A stretch of 5,997 bases of DNA from Bacteroidales bacterium (lineage in GTDB: Bacteria > Bacteroidota > Bacteroidia > Bacteroidales > Dysgonomonadaceae): positions 1 through 5,997 of the forward strand of contig DUUR01000084.1 in NCBI GenBank assembly GCA_012841425.1, given 5' to 3'. Positions 1 through 3,515 of the stretch are shown piece by piece. Within the stretch, counting starts at the first letter, position 1; every line of letters begins with the position of its first letter. A program made the position numbers and the translations under genes. The notes under the pieces are model-generated. The model worked only from the letters and a program-made list of their open reading frames with translations, made no database searches and was not told the origin of the DNA.

Positions 1-356
1 TCTGACACGCCTTTCAAAACTACTGGTACCTGCTGTCCGTCGAAAGTCAATAATGCATTCTCTTCCAACGATTCAGAAAACATATTTATCTCTTCAATCT
101 GTAAAGCTCTATCAAATGTGCTTGTATGATAATCAAACACCTTCCCTTCTTTAACTGTAACTTTCAGGTCAGGGTCAAATGCACTAAACATTCCTTCCAC
201 AATACCTCCGAAGCCGTTAAATACAGATAGAACCACAACCATTGCCATGGTCGCAATTGCTATACCACACACTGATATCGCAGAAATCACATTTATAGCA
301 TTATGCGATTTCTTAGAAAAAAGATACCTACGTGCTATGAAAAAAGAGATATTCAA
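1..356 (-). CDS. FtsX/LolE-like ABC transporter permease, N-terminal part (runs off left edge)
   Basis: Partial gene; about 118 codons are visible before the left edge. The protein opens with a short basic cytoplasmic stretch (IARRYLFSKKSHNAIN, about residues 7-22), then one hydrophobic helix at about 22-44, then SVFNGF and the start of an extracytoplasmic region containing FDPDLKV (about 60-66). This matches the N-terminus of FtsX-like/LolC-LolE type permeases (MacB-like periplasmic domain after TM1), usually about 400 residues with four membrane helices. Family members transfer lipoproteins or act on the envelope; the substrate cannot be told from this fragment. No ATG precedes residue 37, which lies inside the membrane helix, so the TTG at 354-356 is the best start: it places the basic motif at residue 9, as expected. 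It lies 12 nt after the rbfA stop and is probably co-transcribed. No Shine-Dalgarno sequence is visible. The family call is firm; LolE versus other FtsX-like subgroup is uncertain. Confidence 0.85.
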   Translation of the reverse strand, partial: MNISFFIARRYLFSKKSHNAINVISAISVCGIAIATMAMVVVLSVFNGFGGIVEGMFSAFDPDLKVTVKEGKVFDYHTSTFDRALQIEEINMFSESLEENALLTFDGQQVPVVLKGVS

Positions 357-368
357 ACAATAAATTTG

Positions 369-707
369 TTACTTGTCTTTCAACAGTTTGTCAATGTTCT
401 CAATATAATCAAGAGAATCATCTATATGAAAAGTTAGTTCAGGTATAACCCTAAGTTGATTCCTTAGCTTTTTGCCAAGATCATACCTAACTGTTTTTAC
501 GTTTTCATTTATATTACTTACCAATTCTTCCGATTTTCCAGATGGAAATATACTTAGATAAGCATGTGCTACACTTAAATCGGCCGAAACCCTAACATTT
601 GTAACCGATATTAATACACCTGGCATCTTTTTTGCCTCAACTAGAAGCAAATCCCCAAGTTCTTTCTGTATTAAGCGGTTAACCTTTTGTAGTCTATTAT
701 TATCCAT
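369..707 (-). CDS. rbfA: Ribosome-binding factor A
   Basis: RbfA is a small cytoplasmic assembly factor that binds the immature 30S subunit near the 5' end of 16S rRNA and helps its maturation, notably in the cold. The 112-residue product has the usual length and a single KH-like domain. Seen: the N-terminal helix NRLQKVNRLIQKELGDLL (residues 4-21), a central strand region VTNVRVSADLSVAHAYLSIF (about 35-54), and the C-terminal signature LRNQLRVIPELTFHIDDSLDY (about 81-101), which matches the family pattern R..L..R..PEL.F..D.S. It starts 2 nt after the methyltransferase stop, so translation is probably coupled, and it precedes the permease by 12 nt. The ATG at 705-707 is preceded by an A-rich stretch rather than a Shine-Dalgarno sequence, normal for Bacteroidetes. 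Nothing is truncated. Confidence 0.96.
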   Translation of the reverse strand: MDNNRLQKVNRLIQKELGDLLLVEAKKMPGVLISVTNVRVSADLSVAHAYLSIFPSGKSEELVSNINENVKTVRYDLGKKLRNQLRVIPELTFHIDDSLDYIENIDKLLKDK

Positions 708-709
708 TT

Positions 710-1342
710 TTATATCTTTCTTATAAGTGTCAAACCATCTCGTAGAGGCAAAATAACCTTTTCAACACGATCATCGCACTTTAATTTATCATTAAATTCC
801 AAGATTCCCTTTGTTTGCCAATCGTTACTTTTAACCTTTTCAACTACTTTACCGTGCCAAAGTGTATTATCCGCAATAATAAAGCCTCCTTTTTTAGTTT
901 TTGGGAGTACCGATTCAAAGTTAAGCCAATAATCTCTTTTATCTCCATCAATATAAACCAAATCGAAGAAATTATTCTCAAATTGCCGAACAACTTCATT
1001 TGCATCACCTATATGCAACACTATTTTTTCTCCATATTCAGATTGACTAAAATTATTGAGAATCAAATCCTCCATTTCATCATCAATTTCAATTGTATGA
1101 AGAGTAGCCTCATCATCAAGTGCTTCGGCCATACAGATTGCCGAGTAACCAGTGAAAGTACCAATCTCTAGCACCTTATTGGGGCGTACCATATGCACAA
1201 ACATTTTCAATAATCGTCCTTGAAGATGTCCTGAAATCATATTACCGTGAAGTAGCTTAAGCTGAGCTTCACGGTAAATATGCTTTAAGAGATCTGGCTC
1301 TTGGTCTATGTGTTCAGTAATATAATCGTCAATTGATTCCAT
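710..1342 (-). CDS. SAM-dependent O-methyltransferase, YrrM/caffeoyl-CoA OMT-like (COG4122)
   Basis: A 210-residue class I methyltransferase of the small cation-dependent O-methyltransferase family (PF01596, relatives of catechol and caffeoyl-CoA OMTs). Seen: SAM-binding motif I VLEIGTFTGYSAI (57-69); the acidic residue after strand 2 that usually holds the SAM ribose (E85 in TIEIDDE); the metal/substrate region YIDGDK (130-135, D132); and ADNTLW (157-162, D158 and N159), which together form the usual Mg2+-binding Asp/Asp/Asn set. The terminal PLRDGLTLIRK is also typical. The natural substrate is unknown for most bacterial members; catechol-type hydroxyls are a guess, and some relatives modify tRNA. 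The start ATG is the first in frame after a TGA just upstream. It sits 19 nt after pyk and 2 nt before rbfA, a placement common in Bacteroidetes. Residues 32-34 (HGN) look atypical and lie in an inverted repeat, noted separately. Confidence 0.92.
   Translation of the reverse strand: MESIDDYITEHIDQEPDLLKHIYREAQLKLLHGNMISGHLQGRLLKMFVHMVRPNKVLEIGTFTGYSAICMAEALDDEATLHTIEIDDEMEDLILNNFSQSEYGEKIVLHIGDANEVVRQFENNFFDLVYIDGDKRDYWLNFESVLPKTKKGGFIIADNTLWHGKVVEKVKSNDWQTKGILEFNDKLKCDDRVEKVILPLRDGLTLIRKI
1242..1277. repeat. Perfect 11-bp inverted repeat inside the O-methyltransferase gene
   Basis: TTACCGTGAAG at 1242-1252 is the exact reverse complement of CTTCACGGTAA at 1267-1277. The 14-nt spacer contains the 10-bp palindrome AGCTTAAGCT (1254-1263). 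In the mRNA this could form a nested hairpin about 66-101 nt into the coding region. The pairing is seen directly; any function is unknown. Confidence 0.8.
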
Positions 1343-1361
1343 TAAGTAAACACCATTTCAT

Positions 1362-2834
1362 TTATTGAGTATAGTCAGGTAAATTATACTTCTCTTTTGC
1401 CTCAAGAATTCTCCAAGCATCAACAATTTCAAGATAAGTTGTTCCACCCACTTCACCAAAACTTCCACCAAGATAGGCTACCCTATCATGTTTTTCTATC
1501 AAATTCTGATCAATTAATCTTCTTATTGCTTCAGTGAAGTATGCTCTACGACTCTCTTTGGTATTGCCATCGCCCTTTCCCTGCTGAAACTCTGCCGAAA
1601 TACCATAAGATAATGCCAGCTCACGAGCAAGACGCTTAGAGGTTGCAATTGCGTGAATAGGACTCTTTCCTCTAAATGCGGCCAACACTCGTGCTGTTCT
1701 TCCCGTATGACTATCGGTAACGATAGCTTTAACATTAAGCCTATTAGAAGATTTTACAGCCTGTTTTGCCAAGAACTCTGTTACCTCTCTGTCATCTTCT
1801 GGATTAATTGGAACTCTGATATCATTATCGGCAAGCTTTGTAAGCTCTGCCTCATAGGCTGTTCTGGCCATAGTTTTAACTGCCTCAACTGGATATTTTC
1901 CATATGCAGTCTCACCACTAAGCATAACAGCATCAGTCCTATAGTATATAGCATTAGCGATATCTGTAATCTCTGCACGTGTAGGTCGTGGGTTAACAAT
2001 CATCGAGTGCAACATTTGAGTTGCAACAATAACTGGCTTCTTATGTTGAATAGCCTTTTTAATAAGAATACGCTGAATTCCTGGAATCTTCTCCTGTGCA
2101 ACTTCAATTCCAAGATCACCACGTGCAATCATTATTCCATAAGCTTGCTCCAATATCTCATCAGCGTTGTCAACACCCTCTTGATTCTCTATTTTGGCTA
2201 TGATCTTGATAGGGCTTTTTAAACTATCTAGTATCGTTTGAACAGCAATTACATCTTCACCGTTACGAACAAATGAGTGTGCTATAAAATCTACTTCATT
2301 TTTAACAGATAGCTCAATAAACTCCTTATCTCTTTCTGTTATAGCAGGCAGATTTATACGAACACCTGGTATATTTACACTTTTGCGACTTCCTATAACC
2401 CCATCGTTCATCACCTTGCAAATCAGGTATTCCTTATTTACTTCAATAACATTCAAATCTATTTCCCCATCATCAATGAGTATGTCATCACCAACATTCA
2501 TCTCATTTGCTATGCCGGGATAAGATATATAGACAGTTTCTCTCGTAGATATTCCATCAGGATTTCCCACTATTTTAATTTCTTCTCCTGTTTTAAGCTC
2601 TATATCACCTTCAGCAAATGTAGTACGAATTTCTGGTCCTTTTGTATCTACCAATATTGCTATTTCGTCAGATACCTCACGCACATTATTTATAATGCTC
2701 ATGAAACCTTTTTCATCTAAATGAGCTGAGTTAAGTCTCACCACATTCATTCCAGCATCAAATAATTCTTTAAGGAAAGGAACTTCACAACGTTTATCGG
2801 AAATTGTAGCTACAATTTTAGTATGTTTATGCAT
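1362..2834 (-). CDS. pyk: Pyruvate kinase
   Basis: Catalyses phosphoenolpyruvate + ADP to pyruvate + ATP, the last glycolytic step, in the cytoplasm. With the ATG at 2832-2834 the protein is 490 residues, the usual length. An in-frame ATG at 2883-2885 would add 17 residues (MLPSSNKLENKIIKKSN) with no family counterpart, so the internal start, giving MHKHTKIVATISDKRC, is preferred. Domains: A domain (about 1-70 and 170-345) with RLNSAH (33-38) and DTKGPEIRT (63-71); B domain lid (about 71-168); IIAKIENQEG (211-220, catalytic Lys214 and metal-ligand Glu216); IMIARGDLGIE (234-244, metal-ligand Asp240); VATQML (270-275); NPRPTRAEITDIANAI (281-296); DAVMLSGETAYGKYP (301-315); C-terminal domain from about 350. 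Glu68 corresponds to the Glu linked with K+-dependent enzymes. There is no extra C-terminal PEP-utiliser domain. It is flanked by aroQ (122-nt gap) and the methyltransferase (19-nt gap). Confidence 0.96.
   Translation of the reverse strand: MHKHTKIVATISDKRCEVPFLKELFDAGMNVVRLNSAHLDEKGFMSIINNVREVSDEIAILVDTKGPEIRTTFAEGDIELKTGEEIKIVGNPDGISTRETVYISYPGIANEMNVGDDILIDDGEIDLNVIEVNKEYLICKVMNDGVIGSRKSVNIPGVRINLPAITERDKEFIELSVKNEVDFIAHSFVRNGEDVIAVQTILDSLKSPIKIIAKIENQEGVDNADEILEQAYGIMIARGDLGIEVAQEKIPGIQRILIKKAIQHKKPVIVATQMLHSMIVNPRPTRAEITDIANAIYYRTDAVMLSGETAYGKYPVEAVKTMARTAYEAELTKLADNDIRVPINPEDDREVTEFLAKQAVKSSNRLNVKAIVTDSHTGRTARVLAAFRGKSPIHAIATSKRLARELALSYGISAEFQQGKGDGNTKESRRAYFTEAIRRLIDQNLIEKHDRVAYLGGSFGEVGGTTYLEIVDAWRILEAKEKYNLPDYTQ
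2801..2818. repeat. 18-bp perfect palindrome near the 5' end of pyk
   Basis: AAATTGTAGCTACAATTT reads identically on both strands. It lies about 17-34 nt inside the preferred pyk coding region and encodes the conserved KIVATI segment, so amino-acid constraint explains part of it. It may be a chance palindrome, a dyad operator, or a weak hairpin (7-bp stem, AGCT loop) close to the start codon. Confidence 0.7.
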
Positions 2835-2902
2835 ATTGCTTTTTTTGATTATTTTATTTTCTAATTTATTACTGCTTGGCAGCATTCTCCTACTTATACT
2901 TA

Positions 2903-2925
2903 TGTCTTTAAATATTTTAAAGACA
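2903..2925. repeat. Perfect 10-bp inverted repeat in the aroQ-pyk gap
   Basis: TGTCTTTAAA (2903-2912) and TTTAAAGACA (2916-2925) are exact reverse complements with a 3-nt spacer, TAT. The repeat lies 31 nt after the aroQ stop and 68 nt before the preferred pyk start. On the minus strand no U-run follows, so an intrinsic terminator is unlikely. An operator-like dyad or an RNA hairpin in the pyk leader fits better. Only two of the ten pairs are G-C, so the RNA stem would be weak. Confidence 0.65.
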
Positions 2926-2940
2926 AATAATTCTGACTAT

Positions 2941-2970
2941 CTAACGTATAACTCCTCTATTTGTTTGCAA
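2941..2970 (-). promoter_or_regulatory. Weak candidate promoter for pyk
   Basis: On the minus strand TTG (2970-2968), a 19-nt spacer, then TACGTTAG (2948-2941) resembles the Bacteroidetes -33/-7 pattern TTTG...TAnnTTTG, with one mismatch in the TTTG part of the -7 box. It overlaps the end of aroQ and lies upstream of the 10-bp inverted repeat. It could give pyk extra transcription beyond read-through from aroQ. The match is imperfect in an AT-rich region, so confidence is low. Confidence 0.25.
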
Positions 2971-3382
2971 GTAGTAGCGACTCAATTGCCAGATTATATG
3001 AATTCAACCCAAAACCTGCAATAACACCCATGCTCACGGCAGTGAGCATCGACTTATGACGAAATTCCTCTCTGGCATAAACGTTAGATATATGAACTTC
3101 AACTACGGGAGTTTTAATAGCCTTAATTGCATCTCTTATGGCCACCGAAGTGTGTGTGTAGCCACCTGCATTTAGTATAATACCATCGTAACTAAAACCT
3201 GTTTCGTGTATTTTATTAATAATTTCCCCTTCAATATTCGATTGAAAATATGATATTTCAATATTTGGGTAAACCGATTTTAATCTATTCAGAAATTCTG
3301 AAAATGATTCTTCACCATAAATACCGGGTTCACGACTTCCCAGTAAGTTGAGATTTGGGCCGTTAATTATTTGTATTTGCAT
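2957..3382 (-). CDS. aroQ: 3-dehydroquinate dehydratase, type II
   Basis: Cytoplasmic enzyme of the shikimate pathway, converting 3-dehydroquinate to 3-dehydroshikimate by anti elimination; type II enzymes form dodecamers. With the ATG at 3380-3382 the product is 141 residues, the normal length. An in-frame ATG at 3476-3478 would add 32 residues (MVPSTNLHSS...) without family support and would lie upstream of the promoter, so it is rejected. Seen: INGPNLNLLGSREPGIYG (6-23) with catalytic Arg17 and Tyr22 in the flexible loop; FQSNIEGEII (46-55); NAGGYTHTSVAIRDAI (71-86) with Asn71 and His77; VEVHISNVYAREEFRHKS (94-111) with His97, Ser99, Asn100, Arg104 and Arg108. All active-site residues known from the family are present. 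It is the first gene of the leftward cluster with pyk, with its own promoter. No Shine-Dalgarno sequence is seen. Confidence 0.96.
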   Translation of the reverse strand: MQIQIINGPNLNLLGSREPGIYGEESFSEFLNRLKSVYPNIEISYFQSNIEGEIINKIHETGFSYDGIILNAGGYTHTSVAIRDAIKAIKTPVVEVHISNVYAREEFRHKSMLTAVSMGVIAGFGLNSYNLAIESLLLANK

Positions 3383-3426
3383 ATAAGCACTGTTTTTTAT
3401 CAATCCAGAGTACTGAAAATAATACG

Positions 3427-3461
3427 CAAAGATACTATAAAAATTTAGAGAAGAGTGCAAA
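3427..3461 (-). promoter_or_regulatory. Bacteroidetes-type promoter of aroQ (and probably the downstream cluster)
   Basis: On the minus strand TATCTTTG (3434-3427) is an exact match to the -7 consensus TAnnTTTG of the Bacteroidetes primary sigma factor. A TTTG at 3461-3458 could be the -33 element, but the 23-nt spacer is longer than the usual 19-21, so that half is weak. The start point would fall near 3420, giving a leader of about 40 nt before the aroQ ATG at 3382. Its position supports the shorter aroQ start. Confidence 0.6.
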
Positions 3462-3465
3462 TTAG

Positions 3466-3494
3466 TAGAGGGTACCAATTGATGATACCCTCTA
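3466..3494 (-). terminator. Hairpin after nifJ, probable terminator
   Basis: TAGAGGGTA (3466-3474) and TACCCTCTA (3486-3494) form a perfect 9-bp stem with an 11-nt loop, which could close further by CA/TG pairs. It begins 21 nt after the nifJ stop in the direction of transcription. The trailing sequence on the minus strand is CTAATTT, only a short U-run, so termination may be partial. It directly abuts the aroQ promoter, which fits a boundary between two transcription units. Confidence 0.5.
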
Positions 3495-3515
3495 TAAAAT
3501 TATTACAATAAAATA

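Noticed and set aside
1653..2222. A 189-codon open frame on the plus strand, antisense to pyk
   Set aside because: It lies wholly inside the conserved pyk coding region, its translation is rich in Cys, Ser, Asn and Leu without any recognisable domain, and there is no good promoter or start context. It is a shadow of pyk codon usage.
2836..3024. A 62-codon plus-strand frame with a very hydrophobic N-terminus (MLFLIILFSNLLLLGS), resembling a small membrane or toxin-like peptide
   Set aside because: The hydrophobic run is the complement of the A-rich pyk leader, the second half is antisense to aroQ, and only a weak TATGTTTA -7-like sequence lies just upstream with no -33 partner. Composition explains it.
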